This document shows, in pieces, positions 46,564 to 56,456 of a stretch of 64,000 nt of DNA. Location: the NCBI RefSeq assembly GCF_000155675.2, contig NC_020911.1:2718501-2782500 (forward strand). The letters are read 5' to 3'. The DNA comes from Octadecabacter antarcticus 307. GTDB lineage: Bacteria > Pseudomonadota > Alphaproteobacteria > Rhodobacterales > Rhodobacteraceae. The notes below the pieces were generated by a model. That model was not told the DNA's origin. It ran no database searches and saw only the letters and a list, made by a program, of their open reading frames with translations. The position numbers were made by a program, and so were the translations under genes. How positions within the stretch are numbered: the stretch's first letter is position 1; the number at the start of each line of letters is the position of its first letter.

Positions 46564-49312
46564 GTTCGTCCCCTACCAATCGATCAATCACCGCCGATGC
46601 ACGTGCCGACACATCTGCCATGCGGTCCGCCAAAACAGCCAGATCATCTGCGCCTGTTTCGCGCAAGATAAACCGCAAACCACCTTCGCCTAATTTATCC
46701 GTGTCCAGACTGCCGCCAACCACCAGTTGCGCTGCAGCCTGTACCGTCCAACACAAGCCCGCCGCGCCGAGCAATGCCGCGCTGTCTGCGGCGTCTAAAC
46801 CACCGGCGGCGACCTGTTGCGCAGTCTCTCTGGCGGTTTGCCCCGCCTGCAACGCAACCATCTGTCCCGCGAGTTCAACATCCTGCAATCGCCCCACCCC
46901 GATTTTGGCGTCCCACGCACCATCCTGCGCTTTGACGCCCGCGATACGGCGACGCATATCCCCGACATTTGCCGCCACATTTGTGCCGACCGCCTTGGCG
47001 GCGATAACACGCTCGCGCACGGCCTCAACGTCGCGCGCAAGGGCTGCTTCACCCGCCACAACGCGCGCGCGCGTCAGGGCCAAATGTTCCCAGGTCCACG
47101 CCTGTTCCATCTGATAGGCTTCAAACCCCGAAAATGCCGTAGCGACAGGCCCTTGTCCCCCAGAGGGACGCAATCGCATGTCCACCTCGTACAGACGACC
47201 CTCGGCCATGGGGGCGGTGATTGCCGTCACCATCGCTTGGGTCAATCGCGCGTAATAGGGCCGCGTAGCCAGCGGGCGTTTGCCGTCAGATCCTTCAACA
47301 TCCTGCCCGTCATAAATCACGATCAAATCCAGATCCGACGCCGCATGCAGCCGCCCCGCGCCAAGGGACCCCATCGCCACCACCACCGCACCGCGCCCCG
47401 GTGGTCGCCCATGCTTGATCGCGAACTGATCCACGACTACAGGGAAAACAGCGCCCAGCACCGCCTGCGCAAGATCACCGTATTGCCGCCCCGCTGTGTC
47501 CGCATCGACCAGCCCGCGCAGGTGATGCACACCAATGCGGAAATGCCATTCCTTTTGCCAGCGTCGCGCCGCGTCCAGCCGCGTTTCATAATCCGGCGCC
47601 TGTTCCAAGATGTCACTTAGCGCGCTGCGCAACCCGTCCTGCCCGGGCCAGTCGGAAAAGAAATCACCGCCAATCACCGCATCAAACACCGCCGCATTGC
47701 GCCCGAGATATTGCGCCAACGCAGGCGCAGTCGCCGCGATATCGACCATCAATTGCGTCAGCTGCGGGTTGGCATCAAACAGTGAAAAAACCTGCACCCC
47801 AGCGGGCAGTCCGGCCAAGAACCCGTCAAACGCCAACAGCGCCTCGTCCGGTTTCGCAGCCTCTTGCAGTGCCGCAAGCAGGCGCGGTTTTAACCGATCA
47901 AAAATTGCCACCGCGCGATCAGATCGCAAGGCCGGATAGGTTAGCCACCGCGCGGTGACGCTTTCGCCAAATCTTGACACAGGGGCCACTGCAGTTGGTG
48001 CAAAGAACCCCTCAGTAAGGGTGTGAACTTCCTCAAGCCGTTCATACAGATCATTGCGCAACGCCGCGTCCTCAACCCCCATAAATGCCGCAAGCCGCGC
48101 GAACCCCTCATCGGTGATTGGCAAATCATGGGTCTGTGCGTCGCCAATCATTTGCAGGCGATGTTCAACTTCACGATGTGCGCGGTAATGCTCCGTCAAA
48201 ACCTGCGCGTCCGCCTCCGGCACCCAATCTGCCTTTGCCAAGGCCGCCAATCCATCCACTGTGCCACGACAGCGCAACGACGGGTCACGCCCACCCGCGA
48301 TCAACTGGCGCGTCTGGGTAAAAAATTCGATCTCGCGAATGCCGCCACGCCCAAGTTTCATGTTGTGCCCATGCAGGGTGATCTTGCCGCCCAAACTTTT
48401 GTGTTCACGGATGCGCAGCCGCATGTCATGGGCGTCTTGAATGGCGACAAAATCCAGATGCTTGCGCCACACGAACGGTTCGATCGTCTTTAAAAACCCC
48501 TCTCCGGCGGCAATGTCGCCCGCCGACGCACGCGCCTTGATATAGGCCGCGCGTTCCCACGTGCGCCCGACACTTTCATAATACCGTTCCGCCGCTTCTA
48601 TCGACAGGCACACCGGCGTCACGCTTGGATCAGGGCGCAGGCGCAAATCGGTGCGAAACACATAACCGTCGCCGGTCATATCGCTGAGCAGCGCCGCCAA
48701 TTTGCGCGTCACCCGTACAAAAGCAGACCGCGCATCGTGAAAATCATCCGGATCAAACCGCGTTTCATCGAACAGGCAAATCAGGTCGATGTCGCTGGAA
48801 TAATTCAGCTCATATGCGCCGCCTTTGCCCATGGCGATGCTGACCATTCCGGCGGCCGTTTCGGCGTCATCCGCCACCTGCCCCGGCACCTTACCGCGCG
48901 CAATTTCCGCCCCGACCAAACGTTTCAGAGCGACATCCACCGCCGCGTCCGCCAACCGCGCCAGCGCGCTTGTGATCTGTTCCAGCGACCAAACACCGCC
49001 CAAATCAGCCAAACCCGCCAGCAACGCGATGCGCCGTTTGGCCTGTCGCAAACCGGACGCCAAATCGGGCAACGCAAGCTGCGCAATCGCCACCAGTTCC
49101 GCCTCAAGCGCGGCCTCGGGCGTGTCCAATATATCGCGCAGCCACGCCCCGTCCCGCGACAACAACCCACCAAGATACGGACTGCACCCCGCAGCCCCCG
49201 CAACCAGTTCGCGTATGATCGGGTCAAAATCGCCAAAGGCCTGCGCCCCGTCCGCCCCAAGGGCAGGATCAAACGGCGTCGGCGTGCGGGTTATGCGGCT
49301 GGAAAATGTCAT
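46550..49312 (-). CDS. glnE: Glutamine synthetase adenylyltransferase/deadenylase
   Basis: Adjusts glutamine synthetase by adding or removing AMP, following PII status. 920 residues with two nucleotidyltransferase domains. N-terminal (deadenylase) motif: IAMGKGGAYELNYSSDIDLICLFDE (about 176-200). C-terminal (adenylase) motif: VVAMGSLGAGRLHAASDLDLIVIYDG (about 645-670). Both keep the D-x-D of the active site; the second has SLGAGRLH where KLGGREL is usual. The PII-uridylyltransferase-like helical domains (GKITLHGHNMKLGRGGIREIEFFTQTRQLI) are intact. Start at 49312 chosen by family N-terminus. Confidence 0.93.
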   Translation of the reverse strand: MTFSSRITRTPTPFDPALGADGAQAFGDFDPIIRELVAGAAGCSPYLGGLLSRDGAWLRDILDTPEAALEAELVAIAQLALPDLASGLRQAKRRIALLAGLADLGGVWSLEQITSALARLADAAVDVALKRLVGAEIARGKVPGQVADDAETAAGMVSIAMGKGGAYELNYSSDIDLICLFDETRFDPDDFHDARSAFVRVTRKLAALLSDMTGDGYVFRTDLRLRPDPSVTPVCLSIEAAERYYESVGRTWERAAYIKARASAGDIAAGEGFLKTIEPFVWRKHLDFVAIQDAHDMRLRIREHKSLGGKITLHGHNMKLGRGGIREIEFFTQTRQLIAGGRDPSLRCRGTVDGLAALAKADWVPEADAQVLTEHYRAHREVEHRLQMIGDAQTHDLPITDEGFARLAAFMGVEDAALRNDLYERLEEVHTLTEGFFAPTAVAPVSRFGESVTARWLTYPALRSDRAVAIFDRLKPRLLAALQEAAKPDEALLAFDGFLAGLPAGVQVFSLFDANPQLTQLMVDIAATAPALAQYLGRNAAVFDAVIGGDFFSDWPGQDGLRSALSDILEQAPDYETRLDAARRWQKEWHFRIGVHHLRGLVDADTAGRQYGDLAQAVLGAVFPVVVDQFAIKHGRPPGRGAVVVAMGSLGAGRLHAASDLDLIVIYDGQDVEGSDGKRPLATRPYYARLTQAMVTAITAPMAEGRLYEVDMRLRPSGGQGPVATAFSGFEAYQMEQAWTWEHLALTRARVVAGEAALARDVEAVRERVIAAKAVGTNVAANVGDMRRRIAGVKAQDGAWDAKIGVGRLQDVELAGQMVALQAGQTARETAQQVAAGGLDAADSAALLGAAGLCWTVQAAAQLVVGGSLDTDKLGEGGLRFILRETGADDLAVLADRMADVSARASAVIDRLVGDEHGKG

Positions 49313-49386
49313 GGCGCGACTGTGGTCTGCGCCTTCAGGCTGGTCAATCCACCGCCGCTTTGGCACTTTGCAATAAGGAGACGATT

Positions 49387-49857
49387 ATGAGCAAAAGTTT
49401 AAAACGGGTGGTGCGCGCACTGACAGATGCCGGCCTTGATATCACCCCAATGGAGATGCCCGGATCAACGCGCACAGCGCAAGACGCGGCGGATGCTGCG
49501 GGCTGTCATATCGACCAAATCGCCAAGTCGATCATCTTTCAGGGCGAAACGTCAGGTCGGGCCATTCTGTTCATCACCGCAGGCGGCAACCAAGTCGATT
49601 CGGCCAAAGCCAGTGCCGCAGCGGGCGAACCTTTGGGCAAAGCCGACGCCGCGCTGATCCGCGCGCAAACTGGTTTTGCCATCGGCGGCGTCGCCCCAAT
49701 TGGCCACCTCACGTCCCCCACGGCCTTCTGGGACCCGTGCCTGTCAGACTTCGACACAATCTTCGCCGCCGCAGGCACGCCGCGACACATTTTCCCAATT
49801 GCGCCAGATATCTTACTGGGCTTGTCGGATGCGACGATCGCAAAATTTACCGCATGA
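49387..49857 (+). CDS. YbaK/EbsC-family aminoacyl-tRNA deacylase
   Basis: 156 residues. YbaK-like domains hydrolyse mischarged aminoacyl-tRNAs, often Cys-tRNA-Pro or similar. Visible: TRTAQDAADAAGCHIDQIAKSIIFQ (about 29-53), conserved Lys48 in IAKSIIF, GQ/GNQVDSAK strand, and FAIGGVAPIGHL (about 97-108) which includes the G-G-x-x-P loop. The start is fixed by a strong SD AAGGAG at 49375-49380. Divergent from glnE, 74 bases between starts. Confidence 0.9.
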   Translation: MSKSLKRVVRALTDAGLDITPMEMPGSTRTAQDAADAAGCHIDQIAKSIIFQGETSGRAILFITAGGNQVDSAKASAAAGEPLGKADAALIRAQTGFAIGGVAPIGHLTSPTAFWDPCLSDFDTIFAAAGTPRHIFPIAPDILLGLSDATIAKFTA

Positions 49858-50102
49858 TCCAGCCCATCACAGCGCTGGATTCGAAGCCAATCACATTCAA
49901 ACAGCTCTATCCACACATCGGTATAGCCCTATCAGCGCGGCTGAATACACAAAATAATGACAGTAGTATCTTTTAATTTCATGTGTTTAGGAAGTTAATG
50001 TAAAAAACATTTACATTATACCTTGCGACAAACGAACCCTCACCCCATCTTGGTAATGTGAAAGGCATTCACATAACGCAAACCAACTCATGGAGCACCC
50101 AG
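49858..50102. other. Intergenic region, AT-rich
   Basis: 245 bases with no gene. It is clearly more AT-rich than its surroundings around 49960-50020 and contains repeats of ACATTTACATTA type (GTAAAAAACATTTACATTATACC). The 50000-50060 part may hold a promoter for the DUF2852 pair; no clear boxes fixed. Confidence 0.4.
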
Positions 50103-50570
50103 ATGACTACCTCGTCCACCAACATCGACCACAACGCCCCCTACGCGCAGACCTCTCAGCGCGGCAACTGGTTTCAACGCACCGAAAACTGGCTCGATGA
50201 GCGTGGTAAAGGGGCTTGGATCGCCGCGATGGTCTTGGGCTTCGTATTTCTCTGGCCCGTCGGCCTCGCCCTTCTTGCTTATATGATATGGAGTAAACGC
50301 ATGTTTTCTGGAAATTGCGCGTCCAAGCGCACCCCCCACAGCCACGCCCGCAACGCAATGAAGTCTGCAATGACATCGTCTGGCAATTCAACGTTTGACG
50401 CCTACAAAGCCGACACGCTGCGCCGCCTTGAAGAAGAACAGAGCAACTTTGAAGAGTTCCTCAAGCGTCTGCGCGACGCCAAAGACAAGGCAGAGTTCGA
50501 CACCTTTATGGATGATCGCGCCAGCCGCACCGCAGAAACCAGCGAAGAAGACGACGCAAAGCCTGCCTAA
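50103..50570 (+). CDS. DUF2852 membrane protein, copy 1
   Basis: 155 residues. A transmembrane helix (about 38-61, AWIAAMVLGFVFLWPVGLALLAYMIW) is followed by a flexible Ser/His-rich stretch and a charged C-terminal coiled coil: SGNSTFDAYKADTLRRLEEEQSNFEEFLKRLRDAKDKAEFDTFMDDRASR. The latter block is nearly repeated in the next gene. GGAG lies ahead of the ATG. DUF2852 is an alphaproteobacterial family without known function. Confidence 0.85.
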   Translation: MTTSSTNIDHNAPYAQTSQRGNWFQRTENWLDERGKGAWIAAMVLGFVFLWPVGLALLAYMIWSKRMFSGNCASKRTPHSHARNAMKSAMTSSGNSTFDAYKADTLRRLEEEQSNFEEFLKRLRDAKDKAEFDTFMDDRASRTAETSEEDDAKPA

Positions 50571-50653
50571 GCCAACATCACAAATCAGGGCGCCCCGAAA
50601 AAAACGCGGGCGCCCCAGATTGCCGCAACAATACCAATTCAGGGAAAAACAGG

Positions 50654-51124
50654 ATGACCATGACCACCGAACACCACGATTCCACCGCTTCTTACAGCCA
50701 GCTAGAACAAAAGATGCCTGTGGCCGTACAGGTCCTCTCAACAGTTCTATTTGCGGCTTTTGCGATTCCCGTGACGATTGTGGCGCTCAATGTGTTCTGG
50801 CCCGCTGGTGTTCTGATTGCCGTGATCCTCGCATGGCGCGGCGGTTTCGCCCCGACGGGCACGCCGTCTGCCCCCCCACGCAACATCGATGAAGCCGTGA
50901 AATCTTTGATGCCCACAATGGCGCGCAAAGAGGGGCAGCACACCAGTGGCAACGCGAGCTTTGATGCATACCGCCATGATATGATTGAACGCCTTGAGAC
51001 AGAGCAGAAGACATTTGAGGGATTTCTGACCCGATTGCGTGACGCCAAAGACCAATCCGAATTTGATGATTTTATGAATGAACGCGCCGCCCGCGTGGAC
51101 GTTGACACCACCGCCCAAGACTAA
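50654..51124 (+). CDS. DUF2852 membrane protein, copy 2
   Basis: 156 residues. Transmembrane segment about 22-62 (LSTVLFAAFAIPVTIVALNVFWPAGVLIAVILAW), then a linker and SGNASFDAYRHDMIERLETEQKTFEGFLTRLRDAKDQSEFDDFMNERAAR, which is about 60% identical by eye to the same block of copy 1. The N-terminal halves differ. Tandem paralogues separated by 83 bases; the shared cytoplasmic end suggests a joint partner. Confidence 0.82.
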   Translation: MTMTTEHHDSTASYSQLEQKMPVAVQVLSTVLFAAFAIPVTIVALNVFWPAGVLIAVILAWRGGFAPTGTPSAPPRNIDEAVKSLMPTMARKEGQHTSGNASFDAYRHDMIERLETEQKTFEGFLTRLRDAKDQSEFDDFMNERAARVDVDTTAQD

Positions 51125-51278
51125 CCGCCCTCCCAAGGCAACGCAGACCCTGCCCCGTGGCGCAGACCCGCCCGATATGCGCCACAAACAGGCCGACCGC
51201 CCTATCCCAATCCACGCGGTCGGCCACCCAAACAACCAAAAGCCCATTTGCCGCCCGATTTACCACAAGGACACTCAC

Positions 51279-51743
51279 ATGCGTTCCGCCACCAGCCACC
51301 CCGATCCCCACACACACGCTGATTTCTATGACGGCGTGGCCCCCAAACGCCTGTTCGCGTGGCTGATTGATCTGGGCTTCACCGCTTTGATCGCAGCCCC
51401 TTTCATGCTGCCGATCCTGCTGGTCAGCGTCGTCTTTATCTTCCCGATTGTCCTTATTCCGGTGATCTGGGCTGTGACCGGTTTTGTGTATCGCTGGTCC
51501 ACATTGTCCAACCGGTACGCCACATGGGGCATGCGGATCATGGCAATTGAACTGCGCGCAGATGACGGCCAGCGCCTGAGCAGCGGCACCGCCTTCCTGC
51601 ACACAGCCGGCACCGCACTCAGCTTTGGATTTGCACTGGTGCAGGCGATTTCCATGCTGTTTATGGCGACGGGCGACAAGGGCCAAGGTATCACCGATAT
51701 AGTGCTCGGCACCGCAATGCTAAACAGCGCTGAACAAGGATAG
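51279..51743 (+). CDS. RDD-family membrane protein
   Basis: 154 residues. RDD family signature FYDGVAPKRLFAWLIDLGFTALIAAPFML (A/R-x-x-A-x-L-I-D), two hydrophobic segments (about 33-50 and 53-75), then the conserved YRWSTLSNRYATWGMRIMAIELR block and one more C-terminal helix. AAGGAC lies nine bases before the ATG; the frame is open far upstream but that part is low-complexity and unlike the family. Function unknown; some RDD proteins affect ion exchange. Confidence 0.85.
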   Translation: MRSATSHPDPHTHADFYDGVAPKRLFAWLIDLGFTALIAAPFMLPILLVSVVFIFPIVLIPVIWAVTGFVYRWSTLSNRYATWGMRIMAIELRADDGQRLSSGTAFLHTAGTALSFGFALVQAISMLFMATGDKGQGITDIVLGTAMLNSAEQG

Positions 51744-51879
51744 GACTATCACCGGATAACGACAGACCGATGGGCGCCTAGGAACAGCCATAAGCCAATC
51801 AAATCCACCCTAAATCGCGGGTTGTCGCCATGACCCTGATTTTGCTAGGTTGATTGCATCCTTAGTTGGCAGAGAATGT

Positions 51880-52734
51880 ATGCGTCATAGCCTTCCCATT
51901 GCGCCGCTGTTTTACGTAACGGCCCCCCAACCCTGCCCGTATTTGGCCGGCAGGATGGAGCGTAAGCTGTTCACAGCGTTGCAAGGCGACGCAGCCGAGA
52001 AGCTGAACAATACATTGTCCAAACAGGGATTTCGGCGATCACAAAATGTACTATATCGCCCGTCCTGTACCGATTGTTCGGCCTGCCTGTCCGCGCGCAT
52101 CAAGGTGGCGGACTTTGCGCCGTCCAAAAGCCAGAAGCGCGTGCTGAAACGCAACGCTGATCTCAGCCGCAGCGCGTCATCACCCTGGGCGACCGAAGGC
52201 CAATATGCCCTGTTTCGCGACTACCTTGATAGCCGCCACGCCACGGGCGGGATGGCCGACATGGATCTTTTCGAATTTGCTGCCATGGTCGAAGAAACCC
52301 CGATCCGCACGCGCCTGATTGAATACCGGTCTTTGCTGGTGGATGCCAGCAAGATGGATGCGACGGCCGACAGAGACCCCTACGACGGGCTGCGCGCTGT
52401 CAGCCTGACAGACGTTCTCGATGATGGCCTGTCGATGGTCTATTCCTTCTTTGCGCCCGAGCTGGCAAAATCCTCTGTCGGCACCTACCTGATCCTTGAT
52501 CACATCCAGATCGCCCGCGACCTTGACCTGCCCTATGTCTACCTTGGCTACTGGGTGCCGGGGTCTGACAAAATGGGCTATAAGGCGAACTTCAAAGGCG
52601 TCGAAATTTTCCGCAAAGGCGCGTGGGAGGTGTTGAGCCACCCCGATGATTATTCATCCGAAATTAACCCGATCGCCGTTGCGCCTATCGCCGAACAGCT
52701 CGCGCGCATCGCGTTGCCAGACCAGCAAAGCTAA
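51880..52734 (+). CDS. bpt: Leucyltransferase Bpt/Ate1-like (aspartate/glutamate N-end)
   Basis: Adds Leu from Leu-tRNA to proteins with N-terminal Asp or Glu, marking them for ClpS/ClpAP. 284 residues. N-terminal [34 protein letters not shown], then the conserved Cys cluster [15 protein letters not shown] (about 64-78), and the C-terminal acetyltransferase-like domain with [45 protein letters not shown] (about 200-245). The start at 51880 matches the family; the frame extends ten codons further up. Confidence 0.93.
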   Translation: MRHSLPIAPLFYVTAPQPCPYLAGRMERKLFTALQGDAAEKLNNTLSKQGFRRSQNVLYRPSCTDCSACLSARIKVADFAPSKSQKRVLKRNADLSRSASSPWATEGQYALFRDYLDSRHATGGMADMDLFEFAAMVEETPIRTRLIEYRSLLVDASKMDATADRDPYDGLRAVSLTDVLDDGLSMVYSFFAPELAKSSVGTYLILDHIQIARDLDLPYVYLGYWVPGSDKMGYKANFKGVEIFRKGAWEVLSHPDDYSSEINPIAVAPIAEQLARIALPDQQS

Positions 52735-52781
52735 CGCGCATCCCCCTCCCCCCCCCACGGGCGCCAATAGAAAACCATGCG

Positions 52782-52812
52782 AAAAGGGCGCCCCTTCAGG
52801 CGCCCTTTTTTT
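52782..52812 (+). terminator. Terminator between bpt and the TRAP operon
   Basis: AAAGGGCGCC pairs with GGCGCCCTTT, six-base loop CCTTCA, then a T-run on the plus strand and an A-run upstream (T-run on the minus), so it can serve both convergent operons. A C-rich tract (CCCCCTCCCCCCCCC, 52742-52756) lies just before it. Confidence 0.88.
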
Positions 52813-52853
52813 CCATTAACAAGGTGGCGTTAACAAACAGCCCGCAAAAGGGA

Positions 52854-55205
52854 TCAGTTCAGCAGGTTTGGCACAATCGTCACGATCCCAGGCACCAACG
52901 CAAGAACAAGCAACCCAAACACTTGGATCACCACGAACGGTATTACGCCACGATAAATATGGCCCGTCGTGACTTCTTTCGGCGCGACCCCGCGCAAATA
53001 GAACAGCGCAAACCCGAAGGGTGGCGTCAGGAACGACGTCTGCAGGTTCACCGCAATCATGATCGTCACCCACTTGGGATCAAACGTGCCGCCGTAAATC
53101 ACGGGGCCGACAATGGGGATCACGATGTAGATGATCTCCAGAAAATCCAAAACGAAGCCCAGCACAAACAGCACCAACATCACGATCAGGAACACAGTCC
53201 ATTCATCGTCAAAGCTGCGCAGGAATTGCTGGATATAATGTTCCCCACCAAACGAAATCACCACGAGGTTGAGCATTTGCGACCCGATCAGGATGGTGAA
53301 AACCATGCTCGTGACTTTTGCAGTTTCGCGCACAACCGGCGTCAGAACGCCGCCAAGCCACAACACGGTGCAGGCGTAAAACAGACCGAACATCGCGAAC
53401 AAGAACATCGACAGCGCAAAGACAAACGCGATGTAATTTTCGAACGCCACATCTTCTAGGCCGACGCGCATGTCGAAATTAACGCCGACAATCAGCATCA
53501 ACGCCACAGCACCCGTCGCGAGCAAGATGATCTTGCCGGACTTTTCCTGATCAGCCAGCTTGCGATAGGCCGCCAGCATAATCGCGCCACCCGCGCCCAA
53601 AGCGGCCGCCGGCGTCGGGTTGGTGACACCGCCAAGGATCGACCCGAGAACCGCGATGATCAACACCAACGGCGGAAAGACCACACGCAACAGTTCGTTT
53701 TTCGCCAAACGCGCAAGCGCTGGACGCATGGACCACATCACCAAAAGCAGTGGCAAAATGATAATCAACGTCGTCACGCCGGGCGTCGTCAGCGCGCTGA
53801 TCAACACCACGTCGGCCAGCAGCAGCAACAATATCCCGACGCCGCCAGCGATCAGCGGGCCAGAGCTCGAACTCGGGGATACGCCGCGCGCTGTTGTCAG
53901 AACCAACGCCAGAAACAGTGCAAGGATGGCAATACCAGTGCCGATTTTCGGCGCATCCAGTACCCGTTGGATCACCCGTTCAGCGCGTTCTTCGTCACTA
54001 AGTTCACGCGCTTGAACCACGCCACCCGCGTCATCGATTGCAGTTTGCTCCGAAACGGCTGCCAACCATGCTTCATCACCGTGCAAATCTTGCATCGCGA
54101 CGGCGCAGTCGGGCGACACGTTCGTGCGCAAGCTGGCCGTCTTCCCTGTATCAGTAAAGCTATCGACAATAATCGACTGGCTGCCTACCACGCCGAGGTT
54201 CATCAAGAACACCAGCAGAATGACCAGACCACCCGGCACTGCGAGGAACCATGTCAGACCTCCGCTTCGGGTAATCGCCTCGCCTGTGCTGGCCCCCACC
54301 GACACTGCTGGCGCTTTGCTGGGATTCAACAGCGCATAGCAAAACGCATAGGCCGCATAGAGAAACGCCAGCAAGATACCGGGCAACAGCGCCGCTTGAA
54401 ACAGCGTACCGACCGACAAAACTGCAGGTGAGCCCAGATAGGTCAGCGCGTCCGAACAGCCCACAAGTGAGGCCCGGGTTTCTTGCGCTGCGGAATACAA
54501 ATCCCCCGCCAAAGTGCCCAACAGCACGATCACGATGGATGGCGGAATAATCTGGCCCAATGTGCCAGACGCCGCGATAACGCCAGTGGCGAGTTCTTTG
54601 GAATAGCCCGCCCGCAACATCGTTGGCAACGACAGCAGACCCATGGTCACAACGGTCGCGCCGACAATGCCTGTCGATGCCGCGAGGAACGCACCCACCA
54701 CGACAACCGAAACCGCCAAACCGCCTGGAAGGCCGCCAAAAACGCGGCTCATGGTGGTCAGCAAATCGTCAGCGATCTTGGAACGCTCCAGAGTGATCCC
54801 CATCAACACGAACATCGCCACCGCGAGCAGCGTTTCAATCGACTGGCCTGCAAGAACGCGTTCGTTCATCCGGTTCACAACAAACGACAAGTTGCGATCA
54901 ATCGCCGTTTCCCAGCCACCGACAAACACAGCTTCCCCTATTCGGGGCAAGTCTGGGTAGCGGAACACAGATATCACGTCGGTCCTGATCCCGTCGGCAA
55001 TCAGCGCAGCGTATTCGGCCGATGATTTGTCAATCGCTTGGTGGATAAGATAGCCACCACTATCCAAAGCCGCGACAATCGTGAACGAAATAACCGCAGC
55101 CCCACTGATGGCAAACGCCACTGGAAAGCCAGAAAGGATGCCCGAGAACAGGCACAAGAATACAATAATCAGGCCAACTTCTACGCCATCTAAACCGAAA
55201 AACAT
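52854..55205 (-). CDS. TRAP transporter large permease, long TakP-associated form
   Basis: 783 residues, DctM family but nearly twice the usual 430. Membrane part 1 (about 1-340) contains VFVLMGITLERSKIADDLLTTM and GATVVTMGLLSLPTMLRAGYSKELATGVIAASGTLGQIIPPSIVIVLLG. A soluble insert (about 350-425, rich in Asp/Glu: VVQARELSDEERAERVIQRVL) follows. Membrane part 2 (about 430-783) contains VTNPTPAAALGAGGAIMLA, DFLEIIYIVIPIVGP and TSFLTPPFGFALFYLRGVAP. Such long forms go with TakP-like binding proteins, as here. Takes the ion-coupled solute through the inner membrane with DctQ. Confidence 0.9.
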   Translation of the reverse strand: MFFGLDGVEVGLIIVFLCLFSGILSGFPVAFAISGAAVISFTIVAALDSGGYLIHQAIDKSSAEYAALIADGIRTDVISVFRYPDLPRIGEAVFVGGWETAIDRNLSFVVNRMNERVLAGQSIETLLAVAMFVLMGITLERSKIADDLLTTMSRVFGGLPGGLAVSVVVVGAFLAASTGIVGATVVTMGLLSLPTMLRAGYSKELATGVIAASGTLGQIIPPSIVIVLLGTLAGDLYSAAQETRASLVGCSDALTYLGSPAVLSVGTLFQAALLPGILLAFLYAAYAFCYALLNPSKAPAVSVGASTGEAITRSGGLTWFLAVPGGLVILLVFLMNLGVVGSQSIIVDSFTDTGKTASLRTNVSPDCAVAMQDLHGDEAWLAAVSEQTAIDDAGGVVQARELSDEERAERVIQRVLDAPKIGTGIAILALFLALVLTTARGVSPSSSSGPLIAGGVGILLLLLADVVLISALTTPGVTTLIIILPLLLVMWSMRPALARLAKNELLRVVFPPLVLIIAVLGSILGGVTNPTPAAALGAGGAIMLAAYRKLADQEKSGKIILLATGAVALMLIVGVNFDMRVGLEDVAFENYIAFVFALSMFLFAMFGLFYACTVLWLGGVLTPVVRETAKVTSMVFTILIGSQMLNLVVISFGGEHYIQQFLRSFDDEWTVFLIVMLVLFVLGFVLDFLEIIYIVIPIVGPVIYGGTFDPKWVTIMIAVNLQTSFLTPPFGFALFYLRGVAPKEVTTGHIYRGVIPFVVIQVFGLLVLALVPGIVTIVPNLLN

Positions 55206-55279
55206 CCGCTACGCTCCTGCCATCATTTTCACGTTTGCGAACCTCAAAACCGGCTCCCATTTTTGTCGGAAACATTCCA

Positions 55280-56329
55280 TTAGTGTGTTCCCTCATATGC
55301 TTCTTCACCTTCGCCAAGGCTGTCCTTGTCGAGATACTTACCCACGCTCTCCTCGCCTTCAACCAGTTCCAGATATGAACGGTAGAAGAACGCTACAGCG
55401 TGCAGCAAAACCAATGCGGTAAACGTCACCAGCAAAACCTTGAACAGGAAATATGCGTTGAATCCGTTTGGGCTGAACCCAATGGTTTCGACGTTCCAGC
55501 GCAGCGCGCGCGCTTTGTTCAGCATGCGTTCTAGACTGTCGGACGCCGATGTATTGGGCACCACCAGATGACGCCACAAGAAATACCAGCCATACATCCA
55601 CGTTAGGACTGCAGCCGGCACCATAAAGACGATGGACCCGACCATATCAATGATGCGTTTGGTGCGGTGACCCACGGCGGAATAGACCAGATCAACCCGC
55701 ACATGACCGCCCTGCACGAACGTATATGTGACGCACAAACAGACGATCATCGCGTTGTATAGCTTCAGACTTTCGGCCCACCAACTGACGTCAAACGTCA
55801 TGGCGATACCTAGGCCGATCGACAACTCGGACACCGCGAAAACCCGCTGCATAAAGATGATCATGATCTGAACCAGCACCATCAACAGACCGGCCCAAGC
55901 AAACGTGCGCCCGACCTTGTTGGCAAAGCCTTCAAGCACCCGCACACAGCCCCACATGAACGGGCGGTGCAGAAACGCGGCTGTCGTCAGGGCAAGAAAC
56001 AAGACGAAAAGAGCGAAAAACAGCTCATGCGAGCCGCCGTAATAAATGAACCGCATCAGCGATTCCTTATCTTCGGTGGTGTTGTTCCAGCTTAAAAAGT
56101 CCAGCCAGATATTGGGATGAGTGACAACGAAAGCGATGTTATAAAGCGCCTCGATGATATTGGAGAAAAGCCAAACAAGTGTGTTCCAAAGCGCGCCAAG
56201 AAATGTCGTGGCGCCGACGTTGGGGTCCAGTCCTTCTGGGGCATTGCCCTGAAGCCGTTCCAACCATTGCGTGAATCCGTTTTCATAGGATGACCAGAAC
56301 GCACCCGCGTTTGCGGCGTCTTCTTCCAT
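55280..56329 (-). CDS. TRAP transporter small permease DctQ, long form
   Basis: 349 residues, longer than the common 160-200. Four or more hydrophobic segments: WNTLVWLFSNIIEALYNIAFVV (about 50-71), LFFALFVLFLALTTAAFL, FAWAGLLMVLVQIMIIFMQRVF, MIVCLCVTYTFVQGGHVRVDLVYS (the DctQ signature with G-x-V-R-V-D), and IDMVGSIVFMVPAAVLTWMYGWYFLW. The start at 56329 (MEEDAANAG) has GGGGCAGTG ahead; the upstream frame to 56419 lacks family similarity. Between dctP and the large permease, 74 bases ahead of the latter. Confidence 0.86.
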   Translation of the reverse strand: MEEDAANAGAFWSSYENGFTQWLERLQGNAPEGLDPNVGATTFLGALWNTLVWLFSNIIEALYNIAFVVTHPNIWLDFLSWNNTTEDKESLMRFIYYGGSHELFFALFVLFLALTTAAFLHRPFMWGCVRVLEGFANKVGRTFAWAGLLMVLVQIMIIFMQRVFAVSELSIGLGIAMTFDVSWWAESLKLYNAMIVCLCVTYTFVQGGHVRVDLVYSAVGHRTKRIIDMVGSIVFMVPAAVLTWMYGWYFLWRHLVVPNTSASDSLERMLNKARALRWNVETIGFSPNGFNAYFLFKVLLVTFTALVLLHAVAFFYRSYLELVEGEESVGKYLDKDSLGEGEEAYEGTH

Positions 56330-56362
56330 GTCACTGCCCCCAAAATATATGTGAAATCTGTG

Positions 56363-56413
56363 CCACGCTTTCCCCGCGTGGTTTGGATAGGCCCCGCCTT
56401 TTCTGGCAGGGCC
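56363..56413 (-). promoter_or_regulatory. Two intercistronic hairpins between dctP and dctQ
   Basis: Minus-strand reading: GGCCCTGCC pairs with GGCGGGGCC over the loop AGAAAA (56390-56413), and CCACGC pairs with GCGTGG (56363-56381). The first stem has nine pairs and no T-run after it, so it is not a good terminator. Such stem-loops can protect the 3' end of the binding-protein message and lower permease expression. Confidence 0.55.
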
Positions 56414-56456
56414 CCCCATTTTTTCAACCGTTCGCGAACGGGATCAGTCAGCAGCC

